Assembly (NCBI RefSeq): GCF_000522985.1
Contig: NZ_CP007128.1
Coordinates: forward strand, 4,758,220 to 4,822,219
Direction of reading: 5' to 3'
Origin: Gemmatirosa kalamazoonensis
Lineage (GTDB): Bacteria; Gemmatimonadota; Gemmatimonadetes; Gemmatimonadales; Gemmatimonadaceae
Length of the DNA: 64,000 bases
The position numbers and the translations under genes are program-made. Each line of letters starts with the position of its first letter. Positions within the stretch are counted from its first letter, which is position 1. Of the stretch, positions 34,970 through 43,007 are shown piece after piece. The notes beneath the pieces are model-generated. The model did not search any database and was not told the DNA's origin. It was given only the letters and a program-made list of their open reading frames with translations.

Positions 34970-35542
34970 GTGTCGAGCAACTCACTCCACGGGCCGCGCG
35001 CGCGGCCAACCAGAGTCATCGTGCTGGCGACCGTGCTGGCGCTCGCCGCGCCGACGCACGCCCACGCGCAGCGCACGGCGACGACATTGCGCCGCGGCGC
35101 GCCCGGCGCACCGCGCGGCCCCCTCACCGACGTCACCGTCTCGTTAGGCGGCACGCGCTACACCGCGCAGGTCGACGCGGACTGTCACGTCGATCCACGG
35201 GCGACGGCGGGCGGCCCGCGCGCGTACTTCGTGATGATGTACCCGTGGTTCGGGCAGCGGCCGGCGCCCGACCAGCCGCAGTGGCACGTCAACCTCGAGA
35301 TCCGGCGCGGCGCCGCGTCGGAAGCGTCGAACGAGTTCGTGTTCGCGTTCGGCGACGGCGCGCGCGCGGCGACGATCCAGACCGTGTCCGGCTCGCAGCG
35401 GATGGGATCGGGCACGGTGCGAGTGACGCGGCACGGCGACGGCGCGCGGTTCGACGTCGCGGGGCGCAGCCACGAAGGTGAGGAGATCCACGCCACGATC
35501 GACTGCTCGGCCTTCCAGAAGAGCGAGGGCGCGGGCGGATGA
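34970..35542 (+). CDS. Small secreted protein of unknown function
   Basis: A 190-residue protein from a GTG with GGAGGA 4 nt upstream. The signal peptide (VIVLATVLALAAPTHAHAQ) is clear. The mature protein appears mostly beta (SLGGTRYTAQVDADCHVDP; HVNLEIRRGA; GSGTVRVTRHGDGARFDVAG) with two Cys, near the start and end (ADCHV, IDCSA), that could form a disulfide. I do not recognise the family. The exported amidase gene starts 13 nt downstream on the same strand, so the two are probably co-transcribed. Confidence 0.75.
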   Translation: MSSNSLHGPRARPTRVIVLATVLALAAPTHAHAQRTATTLRRGAPGAPRGPLTDVTVSLGGTRYTAQVDADCHVDPRATAGGPRAYFVMMYPWFGQRPAPDQPQWHVNLEIRRGAASEASNEFVFAFGDGARAATIQTVSGSQRMGSGTVRVTRHGDGARFDVAGRSHEGEEIHATIDCSAFQKSEGAGG

Positions 35543-35555
35543 TGCACACGCACGC

Positions 35556-37358
35556 ATGAACTCCCGCCGACAGTTCCTCATCCGCGCGCCGCTCGGGCTC
35601 GCGGGCGCACTCGCCGCATGCCGCGGCAACGACCAGCCGCCGTCCACGTCGACCACGGCGACGCCCGGCGCGCCGCCCGCGTTCAACACCGCGCCGCCCG
35701 TCGGCCCCGAGGTGTCGGCGACGACGTTCGCCGAGGCGGAGAAGCTCGCGCAGGTCTCGATGACCGACGCGCAGCGCGAGATGATGGCCCGCAGCTGGCG
35801 CACGTCGATGGCGGCGCTGCTCGAGCGGCGCACGGGGCCGCGCAAGCTCGCGCTCGAGCCGACGCTCGCGCCGGCATCGCGCTGGGAGCCCGCGTCGGTC
35901 GCGGCGACGACGATGCCGGCGAGCGATCGCTTCGTGCGCACCACCGACGACCCCGGCCCGCTGCCGGCGAGCGACGACGAGATCGCGTACGCCACCGTCG
36001 CGCGGCTGTCGCGGTGGATCGAGACGCGGAAGCTGACCGCCGATCGACTCACGCGGATCTACCTCGACCGCGTGCGCCGCTTCGACCCGAAGCTGCGCGC
36101 GATCATCACCGCGGTGCCCGACGCCGCGCTCGCCGACGCCGCGCGCGCCGATGGCGAGATCGCCGGCGGACGCTATCGCGGGCCGCTGCACGGCATCCCG
36201 TACGGCGTGAAGGACCTGCTCGACACGGCGGGCGTCGCGACGACGTACGGCGCGGAGCCCTGGCGAGATCGGGTGCCTAACGCGGATTCCGCGGTCGTCG
36301 CGCGGCTGCGGTCGGCCGGCGCGGTACTGCTCGCGAAGCTGAGCATGGGCGCGCTCGCGCTGAACGACATCTGGTTCGGCGGGCAGACGATGAACCCGTG
36401 GCTGCTCGAGGAGGGGGCATCGGGATCGAGCGCCGGGCCCGGCGCGGCGACGGCTGCGGCGCTCGTCGGCTTCTCCATCGGCAGCGAGACGGGCGGCAGC
36501 ATCGTGAGCCCGAGCATGCGCTGCGGCGTGACGGGGCTGCGCCCGACGTACGGCCGCGTGCCGCGCTCGGGCGCGATGACGCTCTGCTGGTCGCTCGACA
36601 AGCTCGGCCCGATGACGCGCGGCGTGGAGGACGCGATGCTCGTGCTCCAGGCGATCGGCGGGCCCGACGCGGGCGACGTGGCGAGCGTGCCGGCGCATCT
36701 CGAGTTCGACGCGGCGGCGCCGGTGCGCGGTCTGCGCGTGGGCTACGTCGACGCGTGGATGAAGGAAGCGCCGGCGACCGATGTCGATCGCGCGACGCTC
36801 GACGCGATGACGCGTCTCGGCATGACGCCGACGCCGATCACGCTGCCCGACTGGCCGTACGATTCGCTGAACCTGATCCTGTTCGCCGAGGCGGCCGCGG
36901 CGTTCGAGGATCTGACGCTGAGCGGCGCGGCGGACCGGCTCAAGGTGCAGGTGCCCGACGCGTGGCCGAACCTGTTCCGCGAGGCGCGCTTCCTCTCCGC
37001 GGTGGACTTCGTGCAGGCGGACCGCTTGCGGCGCAAGGTGGCCGCGGAGATGGGACGCGTGATGTCGCAGGTCGATCTGCTGCTCGTGCCCTCGCTGCGC
37101 GACGAGATGCTGGTGATCTCGAACAACACGGGGCACCCGTCGCTCACGCTGCGCACGGGGTTCGTGCAGGTGTCGCGGGCGCGCAGCGACTGGGCGCCGG
37201 ATCCCGCGCACCCGCTGCCGACGTTCGACCCGCCGCGGCGCGTGCCGCACGGCGTGACGCTGATCGGGCGGCTGTTCGACGAGGGGACGATCGCGCGGGC
37301 GGGGCTGGCGCTGGAGCGGTCGTTAGGCGTGACGGGGGAGCGGCCGCCCGGGTTCTGA
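35556..37358 (+). CDS. Exported amidase-signature family enzyme
   Basis: 600 residues from ATG 35556; the frame continues upstream but overlaps the previous gene. The N-terminus SRRQFLIRAPLGLAGALAAC combines a twin-arginine-like motif with a lipobox, so it is probably Tat-exported and lipidated. The amidase signature core runs from about residue 200: catalytic Lys in YGVKDLLDTAG, cis-Ser in ASGSSAGPG and nucleophile Ser in SETGGSIVSPS. A helical N-terminal domain of about 130 residues precedes it. It should hydrolyse a carboxamide; relatives range from GatA-like to peptide or aryl amidases, and here the export signal argues against a tRNA role. Confidence 0.9.
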   Translation: MNSRRQFLIRAPLGLAGALAACRGNDQPPSTSTTATPGAPPAFNTAPPVGPEVSATTFAEAEKLAQVSMTDAQREMMARSWRTSMAALLERRTGPRKLALEPTLAPASRWEPASVAATTMPASDRFVRTTDDPGPLPASDDEIAYATVARLSRWIETRKLTADRLTRIYLDRVRRFDPKLRAIITAVPDAALADAARADGEIAGGRYRGPLHGIPYGVKDLLDTAGVATTYGAEPWRDRVPNADSAVVARLRSAGAVLLAKLSMGALALNDIWFGGQTMNPWLLEEGASGSSAGPGAATAAALVGFSIGSETGGSIVSPSMRCGVTGLRPTYGRVPRSGAMTLCWSLDKLGPMTRGVEDAMLVLQAIGGPDAGDVASVPAHLEFDAAAPVRGLRVGYVDAWMKEAPATDVDRATLDAMTRLGMTPTPITLPDWPYDSLNLILFAEAAAAFEDLTLSGAADRLKVQVPDAWPNLFREARFLSAVDFVQADRLRRKVAAEMGRVMSQVDLLLVPSLRDEMLVISNNTGHPSLTLRTGFVQVSRARSDWAPDPAHPLPTFDPPRRVPHGVTLIGRLFDEGTIARAGLALERSLGVTGERPPGF

Positions 37359-37395
37359 GCGGGCGGCGCTCCCGCCATGCCGATCGGCTGCCGCG

Positions 37396-38046
37396 TCAGT
37401 ACGCGACGCCGAACCGCTGGCCGACGTGCTGCGGCCGCTCCAGCTCGTCCAGCACCGCGACCGCGTAGTCCTCGAAGCTGATGAAGCTCTTCCCCTCGGC
37501 GTCGAACAGGAGCTGCTCGTCCGTGGTGCGGTAGTGCCCCGTGCGCTCCCCCGGCCCGATCTCGATCGCGGGACTGAGGAAGGTCCAGTCGAGCCCCTCG
37601 GCCTCGCCACGCCACACGCCGAGCGCGCCGCGTCCCTCGAGCGCTTCCGCCTTGTAGGCCTCGGGGAAGCCGGGCTGGTCGAGCAGCTGCTTGCCCGGCG
37701 CGACCTCGAGGGTCGACGCACCGCCGACATACAGCACGCGCTTGACGCCGGCGTCGCGCAGCCCGGCGATCATCGCGCGCGCGTTGGCGACGAGGGACGG
37801 CGCGGGGAGGCCGCGCGCGTTCGGGCGCGGCGAGATGGCGCTCACGACGGCGTCGGCGCCGCGCGCCGCGGACGCGATGCTCGCGGCATCCGTGGCGTCG
37901 CCGCGCACGAGCACGACGCGGGGGTCGGGCGACGGCACGGCGCCGGGGTCGCGCACGACGCCGACGACGTCGTGGCCACGGCCGAGCGCCTCGGCCACGA
38001 CGCGCCGGCCGACGTTCCCGGTGGCGCCGAAGACGACGATCTTCAT
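37396..38046 (-). CDS. NAD(P)-binding NmrA/atypical SDR reductase
   Basis: A 216-residue Rossmann protein with a GAAGGAG ribosome site before the ATG at 38046. The nucleotide site GATGNVGRRV at residues 8-17 is followed by VVGVVRD and GDATDAAS. The region is typical of YwnB/NmrA-like NAD(P)H oxidoreductases or redox sensors with an incomplete SDR active site (no clear YxxxK). Directly upstream lies an 11-bp perfect palindrome over its promoter, so it is likely controlled by a repressor that is not encoded next to it. It is monocistronic and convergent with the amidase gene. Confidence 0.9.
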   Translation of the reverse strand: MKIVVFGATGNVGRRVVAEALGRGHDVVGVVRDPGAVPSPDPRVVLVRGDATDAASIASAARGADAVVSAISPRPNARGLPAPSLVANARAMIAGLRDAGVKRVLYVGGASTLEVAPGKQLLDQPGFPEAYKAEALEGRGALGVWRGEAEGLDWTFLSPAIEIGPGERTGHYRTTDEQLLFDAEGKSFISFEDYAVAVLDELERPQHVGQRFGVAY

Positions 38047-38061
38047 CAGGTGACTCCTTCA

Positions 38062-38102
38062 GTGTGTGTATCCATGCTAGATACACACACGCCGCCCGTC
38101 AA
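38062..38102 (-). promoter_or_regulatory. Promoter with perfect 11-bp inverted-repeat operator
   Basis: On the minus strand, TTGACG (38102-38097), 17 nt, then TAGCAT (38079-38074) precede the NmrA-like gene. GTGTGTGTATC (38062-38072) and its exact complement (38080-38090) flank the -10 box with a 7-nt spacer, so a bound dimeric repressor would block polymerase. Confidence 0.75.
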
Positions 38103-38135
38103 GGCGGCGTCGCCGCATGGAGTCGCTCGCGCGGG

Positions 38136-39719
38136 TCAACGGCGCGTCGTCACGTCGATCGCCACCGCGCCGTTAGGCGGCAGCGCGAGCGCGATCGATC
38201 CGTCCGGCGCGACCGTCACGACCGCGCCCGCGCACCCGGCGGCCGAGCGCCCGCCGGTGAGCAGGTCGCAGTACGCGCCCGGCGCGACGCTGGTGCGTAC
38301 CGTCGCGGCGAGCGTCGCGGCGCCGCGGTTGATCGCCACGAATCCGCGGTCGCCGCGCGAGAACGCGATGGCGTTCGCGCCGTCGCTCCACCAGTCGGTG
38401 ACGTCGGTGCCGGCGACGGTGCGACGGAAGCGGACCATGTTGCGGATGTACGGGTCACGGTGCTCGCACACCCACTGGCCGAGCGTCGCCGTCTCGAGGC
38501 TCGACGCGCAGCGCACGGGCAGCGTCCACCCGTCGGCGTCGGAGGGCGGGCCGGCGGCGTTCCCGGCCGGGCAGACGAACGCGTAGCTCGAGAGCACCGA
38601 CGGATACCCGTACGGCTGCGCGAGCATCCACACGTTCGCGAGCCGGAAGACCTGCGCGTCGCGATATCCGATGCCGCAGTCGTGCTGCGTGTCGTGGTTC
38701 TGCAGGAACACCACGGCCTTGTCCGCCGGCATGAGGCCCCACGCGGTCGCGGAGAACTGGCCACCCGGGGCCCCGTTCGGGTCGAGCTGCGACACGTGCT
38801 CGCCGTTCACGCCGCGGAACTTGTTGCCGACGCCGACGAACGTGAACTCGGTGATGTCCGCGGCGCCGCCGGAGCGATACGCCTCGCCGAAGTAGTCGCG
38901 TGGCGAGAGCGCCTCCCCCGCCCCGCCCGAGACCTCGAGAAACCAGTACGGGATCGGGCGCGCCTCGGCGACCGCGGTGGAATCGACGATCGACAGGATG
39001 CCGTCGAGCTCCACCTGCTGGATGTGCTTCGCCGCATCGATGCGGAAGCCGGCGACGCCGAGGCGCGAGAGCGACACGAGATAGCCGGCGATCTGCTGCC
39101 TAACGGACGCCAGGCCCGTGTTCAGGTCGGGGAGCGAGAGCAGCTCGCAGTCCTGCACGTTCGCCGCGTCGCGGTAGTCGGTCACCGTGCACGGCGCGTG
39201 AAAGTCGCTCGGGCCGTAGAGCCCCGGATAGCTGTACTTCGTGTACGCGGTGCCCGCGCTGCCGACGCCGGGACTCGGGAAGTTGGTCATGTGATTGATG
39301 ACCGCGTCGACGTAGACGTCCACGCCCGCCGCGCGGCAGCGGCTCACCATGGCCACGAACTCGTCGCGCGTGCCCGAGCGGCTGCGGTCGATCGAGTAGC
39401 TCACCGGCTGATAGCGCTCGCTCCAGTCGCGCGCCGGGGTGATGCTGTGCTCCTGTGGGGGCGACACCTGCACGGCGCGGAAGCCGGCGGGGCCCAGAAC
39501 GGCCTCGCACTCCGACGCGACGTCGCTCCACCGCCACTCGAACAGGTGCACGAACACGTCGCCGGCGGCCGCGTGCCCGCTCGGCCGGTACGTCGTCGCG
39601 AGCGCCGGGCGGACGGCGGGCGCCTCGCCGCCGGTCGGCGCGGGGATGCCGTCGCCGCCGCCGCACGCCACCGCGACCAGGAGCGCGGCGGCCGCCCACG
39701 TGGGGCGGCCACGGCTCAT
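38136..39719 (-). CDS. Secreted GH13 alpha-amylase (lipoprotein)
   Basis: 527 residues from the ATG at 39719, which overlaps the stop of the upstream GH13 gene (ATGA). A lipoprotein signal with lipobox AVAC near residue 19 leads into the GH13 barrel. Conserved regions: DAVINHMTNF, GFRIDAAKHI (nucleophile), FLEVSGG (acid/base Glu) and FLQNHDTQHD, then an all-beta C-terminal domain. The order and the 'HLFEWRWSDVASECE' start resemble animal- and actinomycete-type alpha-amylases. With the adjacent GH13 and SusCD it forms the alpha-glucan locus; this enzyme probably makes the first endo-cuts at the surface. Confidence 0.92.
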   Translation of the reverse strand: MSRGRPTWAAAALLVAVACGGGDGIPAPTGGEAPAVRPALATTYRPSGHAAAGDVFVHLFEWRWSDVASECEAVLGPAGFRAVQVSPPQEHSITPARDWSERYQPVSYSIDRSRSGTRDEFVAMVSRCRAAGVDVYVDAVINHMTNFPSPGVGSAGTAYTKYSYPGLYGPSDFHAPCTVTDYRDAANVQDCELLSLPDLNTGLASVRQQIAGYLVSLSRLGVAGFRIDAAKHIQQVELDGILSIVDSTAVAEARPIPYWFLEVSGGAGEALSPRDYFGEAYRSGGAADITEFTFVGVGNKFRGVNGEHVSQLDPNGAPGGQFSATAWGLMPADKAVVFLQNHDTQHDCGIGYRDAQVFRLANVWMLAQPYGYPSVLSSYAFVCPAGNAAGPPSDADGWTLPVRCASSLETATLGQWVCEHRDPYIRNMVRFRRTVAGTDVTDWWSDGANAIAFSRGDRGFVAINRGAATLAATVRTSVAPGAYCDLLTGGRSAAGCAGAVVTVAPDGSIALALPPNGAVAIDVTTRR

Positions 39720-41383
39720 GGGCGGCGTGTCGCGCGCACGAGCTCCAGCACGACGCCCGCGCGCGGCGCGAGCGTGTCGAGCGGTACGTAGCCCTGCACC
39801 GAGCCGTCGGCCCGCACGACGAGCGGCGCCGCAGGACCGTTGCCTAACAGTGCGCGCACGGCCCACCGCCCCGGTGGCAGCGTGCCGGTGGCCGCGGACA
39901 GCGTCACGCCGCGGCGCGCCGTCGAGTCGAGGTTCGCGACGACGAGCACGACGCGATCACCGGCGCGGCGCACGTACGCGGCGACGGCGTCGTCCGAGGC
40001 GACGAGCGGCGCGAGCGTGCCGCTCGCCAGCGCGGCGTCGCTCGCGCGCAGGTGGATGAGCCGCCGGTAGAGCGAAAGCAGCGACGACGAGTCGCGCTCC
40101 TGCGCCTCCACGGTCATCGCGAGCGAGTCGTCGGCCAGCCGCTCCCACGGCGTGCCGCGCGTGAAGCCCGCCGCGTGCGACGCGCTCCACTGCATCGGCG
40201 TGCGGATGCGCGGGTCCGGCTTCGCGCCGAGCATGCCGATCTCCTCGCCGTAGTAGACGTACGGGAGGCCGGGGAGCGTGAGCAGCAGCAGCGCCGCGAC
40301 CTTCGCCTTCGCGACGTCGCCGCCGAGCTCCGTGCGCGTGCGCGGCTGGTCGTGGTTGCGAAGGAACGGCGAGAATCGCTCGGCCGGCCTGACGGCCTGC
40401 TGCAGACGGAGCGCGGGCGCGAGCACGCCGCGCGCGTCGCCGCGCCTCACGCCCGCGATCAGGCTGTCGGCGATCTCGAACGCGAAGTAGCCGGTGAGCT
40501 GGTCGGGGTAGTACGACAGCAGCGTGTCGGTGGGAAAGAACACCTCGCCCACCGTGTAGCCGCCGAGCGACCGCACGTAGTCGCCGTACGTGTGCAGCAC
40601 GCGGTGCGTGCCCGGGCTGTTCTGCGCGCGTCCCGGCTCCTCGACGAGATACGGCACCGCGTCGAGGCGGAAGCCGTCGACGCCCATGTCGCGCATCCAG
40701 AAGCGCGCGATGCGCTTCGCCTCGTCGAGCACGGGCGTGCGGACGTAGTTCAGATCGGGCATGCCGACCCAGAACAACCCGTAATACCACTCGTCGCGCA
40801 CCGGCGACTTGTGCCACGGCTGGCTCCCCGCCCACGGCCCCGGGGCCCCCGGCCCGCCCTGCGACCAGCGGTACCACGCGCGGTACGGCGACGCGGTGTC
40901 GCGCAGCGCGGCCTGGAACCACGGATGCTCGCTCGACGTGTGATTCAGCACCATGTCGACGAGCACCTTGATGCCCCGCCCGTGCGCCGCGGCGACGAGC
41001 CGCTTGAAGTCGTCGTTCGTGCCGTAGTCCTTCTCGACGCGATAGTAGTCGCTGACGTCGTAGCCGTGGTAGCTCGGCGACTCCGCCACCGGCATGAGCC
41101 AGATGCAGCGCGCGCCGAGCCGCTGCACGTAGTCGAGCTTCTGCGTCAGCCCGTTCAGATCCCCGATGCCGTCGCCGTCGCTGTCGTAGAACGAGCGGAC
41201 GAAGATCTCGTAGCACGTCGCGCCGCGGGTCCACGTTGGGACCTGCGAGTCCGCCGGCGGCGCGAGCGTCGTCGCCGCCAGGGCGAGCCACAGCCACCGA
41301 AAGAGTGAGCGTGGAGCGTGGAGCGGGGAGCGTGGAGCGCCCGTCGCTGCCACGCTCCACGCTCCTCGCTCCACGCTCGACAT
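39716..41383 (-). CDS. Secreted GH13 alpha-glucosidase/amylase
   Basis: About 555 residues if the ATG at 41383 is used. The signal-peptide core LFRWLWLALAATTLA is preceded by about 25 residues encoded by an inverted repeat, so the true start is doubtful. GH13 regions: DMVLNHTSS, GFRLDAVPYL (nucleophile), TVGEVFFP (acid/base) and FLRNHDQPRT; DPRIRTPMQW and AGFT downstream resemble trehalose-synthase or oligosaccharide-type GH13 enzymes. It likely trims maltooligosaccharides in the periplasm. It sits between susD-like (20 nt away) and a second amylase (4-nt overlap), hence one operon, perhaps with the hairpin at 41314 acting as an attenuator. Confidence 0.87.
   Translation of the reverse strand: MSSVERGAWSVAATGAPRSPLHAPRSLFRWLWLALAATTLAPPADSQVPTWTRGATCYEIFVRSFYDSDGDGIGDLNGLTQKLDYVQRLGARCIWLMPVAESPSYHGYDVSDYYRVEKDYGTNDDFKRLVAAAHGRGIKVLVDMVLNHTSSEHPWFQAALRDTASPYRAWYRWSQGGPGAPGPWAGSQPWHKSPVRDEWYYGLFWVGMPDLNYVRTPVLDEAKRIARFWMRDMGVDGFRLDAVPYLVEEPGRAQNSPGTHRVLHTYGDYVRSLGGYTVGEVFFPTDTLLSYYPDQLTGYFAFEIADSLIAGVRRGDARGVLAPALRLQQAVRPAERFSPFLRNHDQPRTRTELGGDVAKAKVAALLLLTLPGLPYVYYGEEIGMLGAKPDPRIRTPMQWSASHAAGFTRGTPWERLADDSLAMTVEAQERDSSSLLSLYRRLIHLRASDAALASGTLAPLVASDDAVAAYVRRAGDRVVLVVANLDSTARRGVTLSAATGTLPPGRWAVRALLGNGPAAPLVVRADGSVQGYVPLDTLAPRAGVVLELVRATRRP
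41314..41378. repeat. 26-bp hairpin of 7-bp GAGCGTG units at the GH13 start
   Basis: Arms 41314-41339 and 41353-41378 match at 25 of 26 positions and consist of iterated GAGCGTG/CACGCTC units. The hairpin lies between the SusD stop and the GH13 signal peptide and covers the first codons of the only plausible reading frame start. It looks like a dispersed intergenic repeat and may act as a terminator or attenuator after susD. Confidence 0.75.
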
Positions 41384-41403
41384 GCTCGTGCGAATTGGCG
41401 TGC

Positions 41404-42996
41404 TCAGTATCCGGGGTTCTGCTTCAGGTTCGGATTCGCCAGCAGCTCCGACGCCGGCAGCGGGTAGAGGTTGCGGAACGCCTCGGTCGTCTTGCCCGTG
41501 ACGACGTTCCCCTTCCATGCCCACACGCCGCTCGTCGTGAACCGGTCGAAGCGAATGAGGTCCGTGCGGCGGTGGCCCTCCCACTGCAGCTCGCGGCCAC
41601 GCTCGTCGAGGATGAAGTTGAGCGTGAGCTGCGCGTCGGTGATGTCGCCGCTGTTGTTGCCGAACGCGCGCCGGCGCAGCTGGTTCACGTAGTCGAGCGC
41701 CTGCGCGCGCGTGCCGCCCGCGCCGCGCAGCACCAGCTCCGCGTACATGAGGTACGCGTCGCCGAGCCGGAACATCGGGTAGTCGACGTCGGAGAACTGG
41801 TTGCCCTGCGGCGGGCCGCCGCTGGACGTGACATTCACGAACTTCAGGTAGCCGATGCCGTTCGTGAAGTCGGTGAGGTTCGGCATCGCGACCGTCTGCC
41901 CCGCCGTGTACAGCACCGACGCGCGCTTGTCGCTCGCGCCGGTGCTGGTGATCAGGTTGTACGCCTCGGGCTTGAGCCGCGTGCCCCACCACCCGCCGTC
42001 GAGGCCGAGCTTCCCGGCGTCCATCGAGCCGCCGACCGCGGCGTGCGTGAGGAACGTCGTCCCGCCGTACGACTGCGTGTGCAGCGCGTCCTGCGGCACG
42101 ACGAAGATCAGCTCCGGCGACTTGTCGTTGTCGGCGCGGAACATCCGGATGAAGTTCGGGTCGAGCGAGTACGCGCCCGAGCCGATCACCTTCTGCACCT
42201 CGGCCAGCGCCTCGGCGTAGTGCGGCGTGCCGGTGTAGACGCCGGCGTTCAGGTAGACCTTCGCGAGCAGCATCGCGACGGCGCCCTGGTCGGCGCGGCC
42301 GTACTGGCCGCCCTTCGGCGCCGGCAGGTCGCCGCGCACCGCGTTCAGCTCGGAGACGACGAAATCGTACACCTGCTGCCGCGTGGCCTGCTGCGGCGGC
42401 GTCTTGCCGAGCGCGTTCTCCTCCGTCACGAGCGGCACGGGGCCGAACAGGTCGATCGCGTGCCAGTAGCTCAGCGCGCGGAGGAAGCGCGCTTCGGCGC
42501 GGTACGTCTTGATGTCGCTCGCGAGCGTGCCGCCGACGCCGCGCGACGCGAGCTGCTCCGGCGTCGTCTGCCGCAGGAACTCGTTGGCCATGCCCACCTG
42601 GAAGTAGATCCGGTAGTACATCGCCACGAGGAACTGGTTGTTCGACGACCAGAGCTGCGTGTTCATGTCGGTGAGGCCGGCGTCGCCGCCCCACGCGATC
42701 GCCACCTCGTCGGTGGGCAGCTCCTCCATCTGCCAGAGCAGGCGGAGGTAGTGCGAGAAGCCCTCGTCGATGCCCTTGATGTCCTGCGTCGACGCGTTGC
42801 CCGCGGGCCCCTGCTGCCCGGTCAGCGCGAGCCCGCCGTAGATCTTGGCGAGGAACGCTTTGTACGACGTCGTGTCGCTGAAGATGTTCGCGCTGCTGAC
42901 GGTGCTCTTCGGCTCCACCGTCACGTCGGTGCAGGCGGCGACGCCCGCAGCGAGGACGAGCGCGCCGAGCAGCGTCTTGCGAGTGGTGATGTGCAT
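41404..42996 (-). CDS. SusD/RagB family starch-binding lipoprotein
   Basis: 530 residues from the ATG at 42996 (GAGG upstream); the open frame upstream of this belongs to a shadow of susC. The lipoprotein signal ends GVAAC at about residue 22. The SusD helical core has the expected N-terminal segment ANIFSDTTSYKAFLAKIYGG, TPR-like helices with AEARFLRALSYWHAIDLFG and PLVTEENALG, and the C-terminal signature FILDERGRELQWEGHRRTDLIRF plus YPLPASELLANPNLKQNPGY. It captures oligosaccharides at the outer membrane and hands them to SusC. It lies 11 nt downstream of the SusC-like gene. Confidence 0.95.
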   Translation of the reverse strand: MHITTRKTLLGALVLAAGVAACTDVTVEPKSTVSSANIFSDTTSYKAFLAKIYGGLALTGQQGPAGNASTQDIKGIDEGFSHYLRLLWQMEELPTDEVAIAWGGDAGLTDMNTQLWSSNNQFLVAMYYRIYFQVGMANEFLRQTTPEQLASRGVGGTLASDIKTYRAEARFLRALSYWHAIDLFGPVPLVTEENALGKTPPQQATRQQVYDFVVSELNAVRGDLPAPKGGQYGRADQGAVAMLLAKVYLNAGVYTGTPHYAEALAEVQKVIGSGAYSLDPNFIRMFRADNDKSPELIFVVPQDALHTQSYGGTTFLTHAAVGGSMDAGKLGLDGGWWGTRLKPEAYNLITSTGASDKRASVLYTAGQTVAMPNLTDFTNGIGYLKFVNVTSSGGPPQGNQFSDVDYPMFRLGDAYLMYAELVLRGAGGTRAQALDYVNQLRRRAFGNNSGDITDAQLTLNFILDERGRELQWEGHRRTDLIRFDRFTTSGVWAWKGNVVTGKTTEAFRNLYPLPASELLANPNLKQNPGY

Positions 42997-43007
42997 GTCG
43001 GGGCGCC

